From contig CAWHJN010000001.1 of assembly GCA_963829705.1 (NCBI GenBank), positions 248,001 through 312,000 of the forward strand: a stretch of DNA of 64,000 nt, given 5' to 3'. Source of the stretch: CAWHJN01 sp963829705. Lineage in GTDB: Bacteria; Bacteroidota; Rhodothermia; Rhodothermales; BA12. The translations under genes were made by a program, and so were the position numbers. The notes under the pieces are model-generated. The model did no database searches. It was not told the DNA's origin and saw nothing but the letters and a program-made list of their open reading frames with translations. Within the stretch, counting starts at the first letter, position 1, and each line of letters begins with the position of its first letter. This document shows positions 23,838 through 32,874 of this stretch, in pieces.

Positions 23838-24776
23838 CTACCCCGTCAAAGCCCGCCGCCGGGCGCGCCGCATCCAGACGAGGCCCGAGATCAGCAAGAC
23901 ACCGCCCGCGAGTTGCCAGCGTGTGATCGGCTCGCCCAGCACGACGAGGCCGAAGACCACCGCCACGAACGGCACCAGATTGTTGAACGCCGCCGTACTC
24001 GACGGCCCGACGGCCTTCACAGCGCTGTTCCACACGATGATGGTGAGCCCTACCGACAGCGCGCCTGAGAACACGAGCGCCCCCGCGTCCATCCACGTCA
24101 CCGCCGCCCAGTCCGTCGAGAAGAGGTAGGGCAGGCCCAGCGCGAGCAGCAACGGATACGCCATTGCCATCTCGACGAACACGAGCGTCGTAGGCTCGAC
24201 GTGCTGGAGCATGGGTTTGCTCAGCGTCGTGTACAGCGCCCAGGCCACTGCCGCGCTCAACATGAACAGGTTGCCCTCGAGCGTATCGACCCGCACGGCG
24301 ACGTGCGTGGAGCCGAGGATGACGATGAGCGCGCCCGCGAGCGAGAGGAGCAGGCCCGCCCACGCCGCGCCCGTGAGCCTTTCGACGCGTAGCAGCACGC
24401 CCGTCAGCGCCGTCCACAGCGGAGCGGACGCCATGATGAGCGCCGCGCTTCCCGCCGACGTGTTGTAGAGCCCGACGACGAAGAAAAACTGGTAGAGCCC
24501 GTAGCCGAGCAGACTCATCCCGAACAGCTTCCACCCGAAGCGCCGGAAGAGCGCCCGCAGCGCTGACAGGCTGCCGCGCCGCCACACGAAGTACGCCGCG
24601 CCCAGCACGACGAGCGCCACTACGAAGCGCAGTGCGTTGGCCGCGTGCGGGTGGAGATGGCGCAGGGCGACCTTGAAAATCGAGAAGTTGGCCCCCCAGA
24701 CGAGGACGGTCGCCACGAGGGCGGCTTCGAGTTTGAAACGTTTCACGCGCGGCAAGGAGGCGTAGAAAGCGCGCAA
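23838..24776 (-). CDS. EamA/DMT family transporter
   Basis: 312 residues with ten hydrophobic helices in two EamA halves. The first half begins ALVATVLVWGANFSIFKVAL, with GLYNTSAGSAALIMASAPLWTAL. The second begins FMLSAAVAWALYTTLSKPML, with GPSSTAAFNNLVPFVAVVFGLVVLGEPIT. The family exports metabolites such as amino acids, their analogues or purines from the cytoplasm; the substrate is not predictable here. The annotated ATG at 24776 could be replaced by a GTG ten codons downstream. The gene is divergent from the MerR regulator gene with a 63-nt gap, so that regulator may control it. Confidence 0.88.
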   Translation of the reverse strand: MRAFYASLPRVKRFKLEAALVATVLVWGANFSIFKVALRHLHPHAANALRFVVALVVLGAAYFVWRRGSLSALRALFRRFGWKLFGMSLLGYGLYQFFFVVGLYNTSAGSAALIMASAPLWTALTGVLLRVERLTGAAWAGLLLSLAGALIVILGSTHVAVRVDTLEGNLFMLSAAVAWALYTTLSKPMLQHVEPTTLVFVEMAMAYPLLLALGLPYLFSTDWAAVTWMDAGALVFSGALSVGLTIIVWNSAVKAVGPSSTAAFNNLVPFVAVVFGLVVLGEPITRWQLAGGVLLISGLVWMRRARRRALTG

Positions 24777-24839
24777 TATGCTGCGCTCCCGCGTCCGGCC
24801 CGGAGTGGCTTCGTAGATTAGGCGACGATTTCACGTGCC

Positions 24840-25163
24840 ATGAGCGAGCGCATCCCCAAACTCTACTACTCGATCTCCGAGGTCAGCACCCGCACCGGGC
24901 TCGACGCCCACGTGCTGCGCTACTGGGAGACGGAATTCCCCCAGCTCCAGCCGCGCAAAAACCGCTCGGGCCGCCGCATCTACACCGCCGACGACATCGC
25001 CGTCGTGGATCGCATCCAGAAGCTCTTGCGCGATGAGAAGTACACCATCGAGGGGGCGCGGCAGCGCATGGAGCAGGACGCCGCCGACGCGGTGGCGGTG
25101 CCGCGTGAACAATTGGTGGCGCTGCGGGCCTTCCTCGAATCGGTGTTGAAGAGTCTGCCCTGA
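24840..25163 (+). CDS. MerR family transcriptional regulator, short
   Basis: 107 residues. The winged helix-turn-helix is complete: YYSISEVSTRTGLDAHVLRYWETEFPQL, then RRIYTADDIAVVDRIQKLLRDEKYTIEGAR. The dimerisation helix is very short and there is no effector domain, as in the MlrA/CarA-like small MerR proteins common in Bacteroidota. It binds DNA as a dimer. Candidates for control are its own gene and the divergent exporter gene. The promoter of the tRNA-Pro gene lies within and just after its last codons. Confidence 0.88.
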   Translation: MSERIPKLYYSISEVSTRTGLDAHVLRYWETEFPQLQPRKNRSGRRIYTADDIAVVDRIQKLLRDEKYTIEGARQRMEQDAADAVAVPREQLVALRAFLESVLKSLP

Positions 25164-25176
25164 ACCCGTATCTTTG
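25146..25176 (+). promoter_or_regulatory. Bacteroidota-type promoter of tRNA-Pro
   Basis: TTG (25146-25148), 20 nt, then TATCTTTG (25169-25176), an exact TAnnTTTG box. The tRNA begins 13 nt downstream. This is the best match in the window and supports the taxonomic placement. It overlaps the end of the MerR gene. Confidence 0.75.
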
Positions 25177-25188
25177 GCGTTCGACTCT

Positions 25189-25262
25189 CGGGATGTAGCG
25201 CAGCCCGGTAGCGCACCTGCATGGGGTGCAGGGGGTCGCAGGTTCAAATCCTGTCATCCCGA
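25189..25262 (+). tRNA. tRNA-Pro (anticodon GGG)
   Basis: Acceptor CGGGATG pairs with CATCCCG, including the C1-G72 pair typical of bacterial tRNA-Pro. Anticodon stem CCTGC/GCAGG closes loop ATGGGGT with GGG at 34-36. T-arm GCAGGTTCAAATCCTGT. Discriminator A at 25262; CCA not encoded. Confidence 0.95.
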
Positions 25263-25273
25263 CCGAGAATCAG

Positions 25274-25308
25274 AAAAAGGCTCTTTGCAGCAATGCAGAG
25301 GGCCTTTT
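25274..25308 (+). terminator. Terminator of tRNA-Pro
   Basis: AAAGGCTCTTTGCA pairs with TGCAGAGGGCCTTT across a 4-nt loop, allowing G-T pairs. The U-rich end forms part of the right arm. It is 12 nt beyond the tRNA. Confidence 0.7.
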
Positions 25309-25324
25309 CTGCTGTTCCGAGCCC

Positions 25325-25700
25325 GGTTACGCTTACCGCACGACCACACGTCCCACCTCGCTCCCAAGCACGGCGTACAGGGCGATCATCACCACCTGCG
25401 GCACCTGCACGGCTCCGGACAGGCGAGCCGCGCTCGTTGACGGGGTGGGGTAGACGAGCGAGACGCGTGCGGGGACGTTCAGTTTAATTTCGACTTCGAC
25501 TTCAGGTGATACGTGAACACCACCGTCGAAGTCCAACTGGCGCAGGCGGAAGAGATGTCGTCCTACGTCCAGATTCTCGGCGGGAAAGGCAATGCGCGTC
25601 ATGCCGAGGTCGACGAATCCGATTTCCTGCTACCACGCGCTTGCGCTCGCCGCGCGGTGCTCGACGGAGAAACCGATGAAAGCGCTCGAAAACCAGCGGT
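25325..25700 (-). pseudogene. Decayed remnant of a T9SS-sorted protein (C-terminal domain)
   Basis: On the minus strand this stretch translates to a recognisable end of a T9SS cargo: GFSVEHRAA, then an in-frame TAG, EIGFVDLG, FRLRQLDFDGGVHVSPEVEV, and a worn sorting domain (VSLVYPTPSTSAARL ... MIALYAVLGSEVGRVVV). The intact cargo at 40357-41439 has FRLRQVDFDGAFDFSPEVEL at the same place. The stop, the loss of the final KxLLR-type ending and the absence of an N-terminal part show that it is a fragment. An open run from ATG 25602 (89 codons) remains but is unlikely to be a functional gene. Confidence 0.6.
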
Positions 25701-25713
25701 GGCAATGGATGCG

Positions 25714-25929
25714 TCATTCCACGTTTAAGCCGTGGCAGTAGCAGCCCGAGCCTTCGATCCACTCGCCTAAGCGTGCCGCCGCACAATCCTGCCGCGATGC
25801 ATCGCGTACGTAGCGACTGTAGACGTTCGCACAGACATCATCTTCTTCCTCTTCACCCGGGATCAGGAAGCAACCCGTGCAAAGCGAGGCAAAGAGGGCG
25901 GCGAGCAACAGCGAGCGGAGATGTTTCAT
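25714..25929 (-). CDS. Small Cys-rich lipoprotein
   Basis: 71 residues. ATG 25929 begins a lipoprotein signal, MKHLRSLLLAALFASLCTGC, with a good lipobox (LCTGC). The mature part is short and acidic near the start (GEEEEDD), then has four more cysteines (VCANVY, DCAAAR, GCYCHG) that could form disulfides. I do not recognise the family. It sits beside the decayed T9SS gene, the only small secreted gene in this spacer-like area. Confidence 0.6.
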   Translation of the reverse strand: MKHLRSLLLAALFASLCTGCFLIPGEEEEDDVCANVYSRYVRDASRQDCAAARLGEWIEGSGCYCHGLNVE

Positions 25930-26064
25930 GACGATTGGCATGGATTAGGTATCTGCTCTTAGAAGCCGGGTCTGGCGCAGGAGTGGATCAGAGCGCCGAA
26001 AAAATCTTCCAGGTGATGCCGCACGGCGTCATGGGTCTGGTGAGATGAATAGATTCCCTGCCCC

Positions 26065-26655
26065 ATGCGTACCGATGCTCATCTCACCACCATGCCTGCC
26101 GACCCTGACGACGTCACCCGCCTGCTCGTCGCCCACGGCGAAGGCGATCGCGACGCCCTCCACCGGCTGATGCCCCTCGTTTACGAGGAGTTGCACCGCC
26201 TCGCGCACCGCCACAGGCTCGGCGAGCGGGCGGGGCACACGCTGGGCACAACGGGCCTCGTACACGAGGCGTATCTCAAGCTCGTCCGCCTCGACCGGAT
26301 TCAGTGGCAGAACAGGGCGCAGTTTTTCGCCCTCGCCGCGCAGGCCATGCGCCGCGTGCTGGTGGACCACGCCGTCCGGCGCAAAGCCCTCAAGCGTGGC
26401 GGCGGTGTCGCGCCGCAGGAGCTGGAAGAGTCGTTTCTGAGCGACCAGCAGGCTGACGACGTGCTCCACCTCGACGAAGCGCTGCGCAATCTCGAAGCGC
26501 TCGACGAGCGGCAGTTCCGGGTCGTCGAATGCCGCTTTTTCGGTGGCCTTACCATCGAAGAAACCGCCGATGTGCTGGGCACCTCAACGGCTACCGTCAA
26601 GCGCGACTGGAACGTAGCCCGCGCCTGGCTCAACCTCGCGCTCACATCCGAATGA
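26065..26655 (+). CDS. ECF sigma factor of the kinase-linked type
   Basis: 196 residues. It matches the ECF group often paired with serine/threonine kinases (TIGR02999-like): LMPLVYEELHRLAHRH, TLGTTGLVHEAYLKLVRL (region 2), FALAAQAMRRVLVDHARR-like segment, and region 4 LDERQFRVVECRFFGGLTIEETADVLGTSTATVKRDWNVARAWL. The ATG at 26092 (MPADPDDVTRLL) is a good alternative start. The next gene encodes a receptor-like kinase with TPRs, the expected partner, 149 nt downstream. These sigma factors lack a classic anti-sigma and are thought to respond to kinase signalling. Confidence 0.9.
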   Translation: MRTDAHLTTMPADPDDVTRLLVAHGEGDRDALHRLMPLVYEELHRLAHRHRLGERAGHTLGTTGLVHEAYLKLVRLDRIQWQNRAQFFALAAQAMRRVLVDHAVRRKALKRGGGVAPQELEESFLSDQQADDVLHLDEALRNLEALDERQFRVVECRFFGGLTIEETADVLGTSTATVKRDWNVARAWLNLALTSE

Positions 26656-26763
26656 TCCACCCGGGCCGTATTCCGGGCTTTTCCAGATAGCCGTTCCGCG
26701 CAGCGTGCCAACCCGCTCCGCAAGGCGGGACAGGGGTGGGGAGCAGGCATGCGTCTATGTCGC

Positions 26764-26804
26764 CCTTCCTCGTTTGCCTTTCGACCTCCAACCTCCGAAA
26801 CCCC
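26764..26804 (+). repeat. Heptamer array abutting the kinase start codon
   Basis: About six 7-nt units ending in CCTCCAA, CCTCCGA and AACCCC directly before ATG 26805. Degenerate, C-rich, same style as those before purM, parE and the hydrolase gene. Confidence 0.5.
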
Positions 26805-29558
26805 ATGAATTGGCAGCACGTGCAGGCGCTCTTCGACGAGGTGTTGCAGCAGCCTCTGGGGGAGCGCAGCGCATTTCTCGACCGCCGGTGCGGGGGCGAT
26901 GCGGCGCTCTTCGACGAGGTAGCCTCACTCGTGCGGGCGCATGAAACGCCGGGGCCGTTCGACCGCATGGCCGAGAGCCTTGGCGCGGCGCTGGCCGAGG
27001 TGCTGCCGCGCGATCCCGGAGAGGGGGCGGGCGGGCAGGTAGGGCCGTACAAACTCGTGCGCGAGATCGGGCAGGGGGGCATGGGCACCGTCTACCTCGC
27101 AGAGCGGGCTGACGGGGCTTTCGAGCAGCGCGTCGCACTCAAGGTGGTGCGCGGCATCAGTGGGAGTGCGCTGCGGCGGCGTTTCCTGCGCGAGCGGCAG
27201 ATTCTGGCGCGGCTCGAACACCCCCACATCGCCCGCTTGCTCGACGGTGGCATGACGGCGGAGGGGCAGCCGTTTTTTGCGATGGAGATGGTCGAAGGCG
27301 TGCCCATCGACGGGTACTGCGCCGCGCGCGAACTCGACGTCGACGCGCGCCTGCTACTCTTTCTCGATGTGTGCGAGGCCGTCCGGTACGCGCACCAGAA
27401 CCTCATCGTCCACCGCGACCTGAAGCCCTCCAACATCCTCGTGACGCAAGATGGGCAGGTGAAGCTGCTGGATTTCGGGATTGCCCGCCTGCTCGAAAGC
27501 GACGGTGACGACGCCACGCAGACAGGCCACCACGCGCTGACCCCGCGCTATGCCAGCCCTGAGCAGCTCCAGGGTACGCCTGTTACCACCGTTTCGGACG
27601 TGTACAGCCTGGGCGTCGTGCTCTACGAACTCCTCACCGGCAAGCGACCCCACGACGTGTCGGGCCTGCGACCCGAGGCCGCTGCGCGCGTCGTGGCAGA
27701 GCGCGTGCCGACGCTGCCGAGCGAGGCCGTGCGCGGCAACGCGACGCAGCCGCCCACGCTGCACCGGCGGCTCGTGGGCGACCTCGACACGCTCGTGATG
27801 AAAGCCCTCGCCCGCGAGCCCGAGCGCCGCTATCCGTCTGCTGAGGCCCTCGCCGACGACATCCGACGGCACCTGGCGGGCTTTCCCATCGAGGCTCGGC
27901 CCGACACCCTCGCATACCGCACCGCCAAGTTTGCGCGGCGGCACAAGGGGGGGCTCGCAGTGGCAGCGCTGCTGGTGCTGGTGCTCGTGTCGTTCACCAC
28001 CGCGCTGGCCCTCCAGCAGCGCCGCACCGCCGCCGAGCGCGACCGTGCGCAGGTGGAGGCGGCCAAAGCGCGGCAGGTCAGCGATTTCCTCGTCGGCATC
28101 TTCCAGACGTCCGACCCGAGCGCCGCGCGCGGCGACACCGTCACGGCCCGTCACCTGCTCGACGCCGCCGCGGAGCGGCTGAGCACCGACCTCGTCGAGC
28201 AGCCCGAAGTGCAGGCCGAGATGCAGCACACCATCGGGCGCGTCTACGCGACGCTTGGGCTGCACACGGCCGCCCTGCCCCTCGTGGAGGAAGCGCTGGC
28301 GACGCGACGCGCCTTGCTGCCGCCCGATCACCCTGGCATCACCGAGAGCCTCGAACTCCTCGGGCTGCTGCACTACGAACTGAGCGCCTACGACCGCGCC
28401 GACAGCCTGCTCGCCCTCGTACTCGAACGCCGGAGGGCACGCGGCGATGCGGAGAGTGACCTCGCCCCGGCGCGTTTGATGCAGGCCACCGTGCAGCGGC
28501 TTCAGGGGCGAAACGACGAAGCCGAAGCAGGCTTTCGCGCCGTGCTGACGAGCCTGCGCGCCGAGCGCGACGCCAGCGACCCCGGTATCCGAGAGGCACA
28601 GGAGCAACTGGCGATGGTGCTCCACATGCGCGGCGATTTCGTCGCTGCCGAGCGTTTGTACCAGGCGGCGGTCGCCCACGGTCTCCGCAATCCCGGCGGC
28701 GACCACCAGGCCGTGCTCGAAGACAATACCGCCCTCGGGCGGCTGCTGTACCGCTTTCGGAACGACTACACAGGTGCGGACACAGTTTTCCAGCGCTCGC
28801 TGAGGCTCGCTCGCGAGCACTTCGGTGAGCATCATCCCAACACTGCCACGGTGTACAACGACCTCGCCCAACTCTACCGCGACTGGGGCCGTCCGGGCGA
28901 AGCTGAGTCCTTCTCGCGTCAGTCGCTCGGCATCTGGCAGGAGCATTATCCCGACGACCACCGCGAGGTGGCCATCAGCAAGCAGACGCTGGCGACGATT
29001 CTGTGGCGTCAGCGGCGCTACGACGAGGCCGTCGTGCTGCTCGCGGACGTGGAGGCCACGTTCGAGACCCTCTTCGAGTCCGACCACCCGACGGTGATCA
29101 ACGCCCGGCAGATGCTGGGCGCGGTGCTGCGCGACGCCGGGCGCTACGACGAGGCCGACGCGCAGTACCAGCGGGCCGAGAAGGATGCCCGAGCCCGTTT
29201 CGGCGATGTCCACGCCTACGTCGCCCGCAGCCTACTCGGACGCGCGCAGGTGGCGCGTGCGCGCGGCGATCGAACGACGGCTGAAGCCCTGCTGCGCGAG
29301 GCCGTTGCCACGCGCCATACGCTGCACCCCGAAGGCCACTGGCGGCTGGCCGCAGCGCAGAGCGCCCTGGCCGACGTGCTCATCGACGGGCAGAAGTACG
29401 CCGAAGCGGAGGTGCTGCTGCTGGAGGCGCTGCCTGTGCTCGAAAATGAGCGGAGCGCCGAGGCCGACGAGGGCAATCCGGCAACGGTACGCGCGCAGTT
29501 GGCCCGGCTCTACGAGGTGATGGGGCACTCGCAACAAGCCGCTGGGTATCGGCGCTGA
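26805..29558 (+). CDS. Serine/threonine protein kinase with TPR sensor domain
   Basis: 917 residues. Kinase domain ~80-350 with all key residues: glycine loop GQGGMGTVY (89-97), Lys113 in VALKVV, catalytic Asp205 in VHRDLKPSN, Asp223 of LDFGIARL, and APE-like segment TPRYASPEQ. One membrane helix at ~382-402 (GLAVAALLVLVLVSFTTALAL) puts the C-terminal ~500 residues outside the membrane. That part is a run of TPRs of the kinesin-light-chain style (AAERLYQAAV, HPNTATVYNDLAQLYRDWG, HPTVINARQMLGAVLRDAGRYDEA). It follows its ECF sigma factor gene, suggesting an envelope signal passed to transcription. Confidence 0.94.
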   Translation: MNWQHVQALFDEVLQQPLGERSAFLDRRCGGDAALFDEVASLVRAHETPGPFDRMAESLGAALAEVLPRDPGEGAGGQVGPYKLVREIGQGGMGTVYLAERADGAFEQRVALKVVRGISGSALRRRFLRERQILARLEHPHIARLLDGGMTAEGQPFFAMEMVEGVPIDGYCAARELDVDARLLLFLDVCEAVRYAHQNLIVHRDLKPSNILVTQDGQVKLLDFGIARLLESDGDDATQTGHHALTPRYASPEQLQGTPVTTVSDVYSLGVVLYELLTGKRPHDVSGLRPEAAARVVAERVPTLPSEAVRGNATQPPTLHRRLVGDLDTLVMKALAREPERRYPSAEALADDIRRHLAGFPIEARPDTLAYRTAKFARRHKGGLAVAALLVLVLVSFTTALALQQRRTAAERDRAQVEAAKARQVSDFLVGIFQTSDPSAARGDTVTARHLLDAAAERLSTDLVEQPEVQAEMQHTIGRVYATLGLHTAALPLVEEALATRRALLPPDHPGITESLELLGLLHYELSAYDRADSLLALVLERRRARGDAESDLAPARLMQATVQRLQGRNDEAEAGFRAVLTSLRAERDASDPGIREAQEQLAMVLHMRGDFVAAERLYQAAVAHGLRNPGGDHQAVLEDNTALGRLLYRFRNDYTGADTVFQRSLRLAREHFGEHHPNTATVYNDLAQLYRDWGRPGEAESFSRQSLGIWQEHYPDDHREVAISKQTLATILWRQRRYDEAVVLLADVEATFETLFESDHPTVINARQMLGAVLRDAGRYDEADAQYQRAEKDARARFGDVHAYVARSLLGRAQVARARGDRTTAEALLREAVATRHTLHPEGHWRLAAAQSALADVLIDGQKYAEAEVLLLEALPVLENERSAEADEGNPATVRAQLARLYEVMGHSQQAAGYRR

Positions 29559-29580
29559 AGCGCATCCGGTCGGAAAGAGG

Positions 29581-29636
29581 CCGCAACGATCCGTGGGGGC
29601 GCGTTGCGGGCTTCGGGGGCTTTTTCGTAACGTTCC
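29581..29636 (+). terminator. Possible terminator after the kinase
   Basis: CCGCAACG and CGTTGCGG form a perfect 8-bp stem with a 13-nt loop; CTTTTT follows 19 nt later, after a second G-rich patch. Spacing to the T-run is longer than ideal. Confidence 0.35.
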
Positions 29637-29661
29637 CAGCCACCACCCGCACCCTGTCCCC

Positions 29662-30720
29662 ATGCCCGAGCGCACCGCGAACCGCGCAGCCCTGCGCTTC
29701 GTCGAAGACCTCACCGCGCTGCGGCACCAGCAAAACGTCACCCTCGACGACATTCGGACGGCGACGCGCATCCCGATCGACGTGCTGGAGACGTTCGAGG
29801 GATCGGTGTTGCAGGACAACAAACTCTTCAACCGCGTCTACCTCCGCTCGCTCGTGCGCGCCTACGCCGGCGCTATCGGCCTCGACGCCGAGCGCGCCAC
29901 GGATGGGCTCGAAGACGCCCTCGACGGGCGCTACGACGGCGAACTCTTGCGCGAGCCCGAGGAACTGGCGGATGCCGAGGTGTTGGAGGCGGAGCCCGAA
30001 GCCATCCCGCCCGACGTGCCCGGCGAAGTCGGAGCACCGGCCGAGGAAGCCTCCGAAGAGCCATTCGAAGCCCCACGTCCCGAACCTCCTCCACCCTCCG
30101 CCGCACCGCGCACGTGGGACAACGCGGCTGCCACGCAGGCCGAGCACGATCAATACGACGATCCGTCCGCGCAACCCGCGCCCGCGCCCGTACCGGTTGG
30201 TGAATCGTGGGATGCCGTGAGCGGGTCGAGCCGGAACCCGCGCGTGCAGCCGCGAGGCAGCGATACGCCGTGGGGCGGCATCGCGGCGGTGGTGGTCGTG
30301 CTCGCGCTCGTCGGCGCAGGGCTGTTCTGGTGGCTGGGCCGCGACGCCGCGCCCACCGACGAACCCGATCCCACCACGACGGCAGCCGTCGCCACGCCGC
30401 AGACAGAGGCGGCACCCGCGCCGGCCAACGTGACGCTGCCCGACACGCTCACGCTGCGCGTCACCGCGAAGTCCGACGCCGACAGCGACGGCATCCAGGA
30501 CATGAAAATCCAGGTGGACGACGACCTCCGCCGCCCCTACTGGATGAACAAAGGTGAGTCGCAGGACTATCGTTTCGTCCGCCGGATCACCGTCGAGAAA
30601 CAACTCGACGACGCCACGCTGACGCTCGAAGGCAAGCCGTTTTCTTCCACGCAGGTGGATTCTTCGGGACGCATCGTGATCGACCGCGACGCCGCGCTCC
30701 GCCACCTCCAGGGACGTTGA
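29662..30720 (+). CDS. RodZ-like protein (HTH_25, membrane helix, DUF4115-like)
   Basis: 352 residues. Cytosolic HTH_25-type domain at ~10-80 (LRHQQNVTLDDIRTATRIPIDVLETFE, then FNRVYLRSLVRAYAGAIGL), a long Pro/Glu-rich linker, one membrane helix at ~204-226 (WGGIAAVVVVLALVGAGLFWW) and a C-terminal beta domain from ~255 (LTLRVTAKSD). That is the layout of RodZ, which ties MreB to the cell-wall machinery. The C-terminal domain differs from E. coli RodZ. Stop and ligA start overlap (TTGA), so both genes share a transcript. Confidence 0.8.
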   Translation: MPERTANRAALRFVEDLTALRHQQNVTLDDIRTATRIPIDVLETFEGSVLQDNKLFNRVYLRSLVRAYAGAIGLDAERATDGLEDALDGRYDGELLREPEELADAEVLEAEPEAIPPDVPGEVGAPAEEASEEPFEAPRPEPPPPSAAPRTWDNAAATQAEHDQYDDPSAQPAPAPVPVGESWDAVSGSSRNPRVQPRGSDTPWGGIAAVVVVLALVGAGLFWWLGRDAAPTDEPDPTTTAAVATPQTEAAPAPANVTLPDTLTLRVTAKSDADSDGIQDMKIQVDDDLRRPYWMNKGESQDYRFVRRITVEKQLDDATLTLEGKPFSSTQVDSSGRIVIDRDAALRHLQGR

Positions 30721-32864
30721 ACGTGACGGATCACGGGTCGCTCTTTTCGTCCGCGCCCACGCTCGTCGAGCGCACGCGTGCGCTGCAACGGGTGCTGGCG
30801 CAGGAAACGGGCGCGGTGCCGCCACCCGACGCCGCGCTCATCCGCCACGCCGAACTCGCCGACGTGCTGCGCCTGCACGGGCTGCGCTACTACGCCCACG
30901 ATGCGCCCCTCATCACCGACGGCGAGTACGACGCGCTCTACCATGCGCTCATCGCGCTCGAAGGCGCCTACCCCGACCTCGTCACGCCCGATTCGCCGTC
31001 GCAGCGGGTGGGGAGCGGGCCGCTGGAGTCGTTCGTCAAAGTCCGCCACGCGCGGCCCATGCTGTCGCTCGGCAACGCTTTCAGCCTGGAAGACGTCGAA
31101 AAGTGGTATGCGCGCTGCGTGAAGGGCCTCGACGGCCACGCGCCTGCGCTCACCGCCGAACTCAAAATCGACGGCCTCGCCATCTCGCTGACGTACGAAG
31201 GCGGCGGGCTCGCCGTCGGGGCCACGCGCGGCAACGGGACGGTGGGCGAAGACGTGACGCACAATGTCCGCACGGTGCGCGCCATCCCGCTGCGCCTCGC
31301 GGGCGATGCCCCGGAAAGCCTCGACGTGCGCGGCGAGATCTACATGCCGCGCGGCGCTTTCGAGCAGATGAACGCCAGTCTGGAAGCTACAGGCGATAAA
31401 GCTTTCGCCAACCCGCGCAACGCCGCCGCCGGCAGCCTGCGCCAGCTCGACCCCGCCATCACCGCCACGCGGCCACTCGCCTTTTTCGCGTACGGCATCG
31501 GGCCGATGGAGGCCGCCGACGCGCCGCGCGGGCAGTGGGAATTGCTCTCGTGGCTCGGGAGTCTCGGCTTTCCCATCAACCCGCACATCAAAAAGTGCTC
31601 GACGCTCCAGGACGCGCTCGACTACTGCGCCTACTGGACGGCGCACCGCGATAGCCTCGACTTCGAGATCGACGGCGTCGTGTTGAAGGTGGATCGGTTC
31701 GATGAGCAGGACGTGCTCGGCTTCGTCTCGAACGCGCCGCGCTGGGCCATCGCCTTCAAATTTCCTGCCCGCGAAGCCACGACGACGCTGCTCGACATCA
31801 TCGTGAACGTCGGCCGCACGGGCGCAATCAAGCCTGAGGCCGTCCTTGAACCCGTGCCCATCGGTGGCGTGACCGTGTCGCAGGCGACGCTGCACAACGA
31901 GGATTACATCCAGAGTCGCGACATCCGCATCGGCGACACCGTCGTCGTCAAGCGCGCGGGCGACGTGATCCCCGCCGTGCTCGGTCCCGTCCTCGACGCC
32001 CGCCCCGGCGGCACCGCGCCGTGGGCCATGCCGCGCAACTGCCGCGACGTACACAACTTCGATTGCCCTATCCACGCCGATTTCGTGCGCGAAGAAGGCG
32101 AGGCCGATTACTACTGCGTCGCCACCGACTGCCCGTTCCAGTTTATCCGCCACGTCGAGCACTTCGCCTCGCGCAGCGCGATGGACATCGAAGGGCTCGG
32201 CTCGCGGCTCGCCATCCAACTCGTCGAAGCCGGGTTGCTCGAAACCCTCGACGATGTCTTCGGGCTGAAACACGACCCGCTGGCCGCGCTCGAAGGCTTT
32301 GCCGAGAAAAAGGCCGCGAACCTCGTCGCGGGCATCGAGAACGCCAAAAACCGTCCGCTGGCCCGGTTGCTGTTCGGCCTCGGCATCCGGCACGTCGGCG
32401 CGACGGTCGCCGAGATGCTCGTGGCGCACTTCGACACGCTCGACGCGCTCGGAGCCGCGGCGCCTGAAACCCTCGAAGCCATCGACGGCATCGGCAGCGT
32501 GATCGCACAGAGCGTCGTCGCGTGGTTTGCCGAGGACGACAACCGCGCCCTCGTCGAGCGGCTGCGCGCCCACGGCGTCAACCTGGCGCGGCTGCCGGAG
32601 GAGGCCGTCGCCATCGCGCGCGCCGCCGACGGGCCGCTGGCGGGCCTCACCGTCGTCATCACCGGCACGCTGCCCACCCTCAGCCGCTCGGACGCCGCGG
32701 CGCTCATCAAGCGGGCAGGGGGGAGCGTGGCGGGCAGCGTGTCGAAGAAAACGAGCCTGGTGCTGGCGGGCGAAAACGCCGGGTCGAAGCTGGCGAAGGC
32801 CAACGAACTGGGCATCGACGTGATCGACGAGGCTACCTTGCTCGCCCGCATCGGCACCATCTGA
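30717..32864 (+). CDS. ligA: NAD-dependent DNA ligase
   Basis: 715 residues. It seals nicks in replication and repair using NAD+. AMP-accepting Lys150 lies in TAELKIDGLAIS; the Ia domain is at ~30-90 (LRYYAHDAPLITDGEYD); GATRGNGTVGEDVTHNVRT follows; OB-fold and four-Cys zinc site (NCRDVHNFDCPIH, YYCVATDCP); HhH repeats (FGLGIRHVGATVAE, AIDGIGSVIAQSV); BRCT at ~640-715 ending in ELGIDVIDEATLL. The TTG at 30717 overlaps the upstream stop; GTG 30723 is an equal alternative. Confidence 0.96.
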   Translation: MNVTDHGSLFSSAPTLVERTRALQRVLAQETGAVPPPDAALIRHAELADVLRLHGLRYYAHDAPLITDGEYDALYHALIALEGAYPDLVTPDSPSQRVGSGPLESFVKVRHARPMLSLGNAFSLEDVEKWYARCVKGLDGHAPALTAELKIDGLAISLTYEGGGLAVGATRGNGTVGEDVTHNVRTVRAIPLRLAGDAPESLDVRGEIYMPRGAFEQMNASLEATGDKAFANPRNAAAGSLRQLDPAITATRPLAFFAYGIGPMEAADAPRGQWELLSWLGSLGFPINPHIKKCSTLQDALDYCAYWTAHRDSLDFEIDGVVLKVDRFDEQDVLGFVSNAPRWAIAFKFPAREATTTLLDIIVNVGRTGAIKPEAVLEPVPIGGVTVSQATLHNEDYIQSRDIRIGDTVVVKRAGDVIPAVLGPVLDARPGGTAPWAMPRNCRDVHNFDCPIHADFVREEGEADYYCVATDCPFQFIRHVEHFASRSAMDIEGLGSRLAIQLVEAGLLETLDDVFGLKHDPLAALEGFAEKKAANLVAGIENAKNRPLARLLFGLGIRHVGATVAEMLVAHFDTLDALGAAAPETLEAIDGIGSVIAQSVVAWFAEDDNRALVERLRAHGVNLARLPEEAVAIARAADGPLAGLTVVITGTLPTLSRSDAAALIKRAGGSVAGSVSKKTSLVLAGENAGSKLAKANELGIDVIDEATLLARIGTI

Positions 32865-32874
32865 ATCTCCGTTT

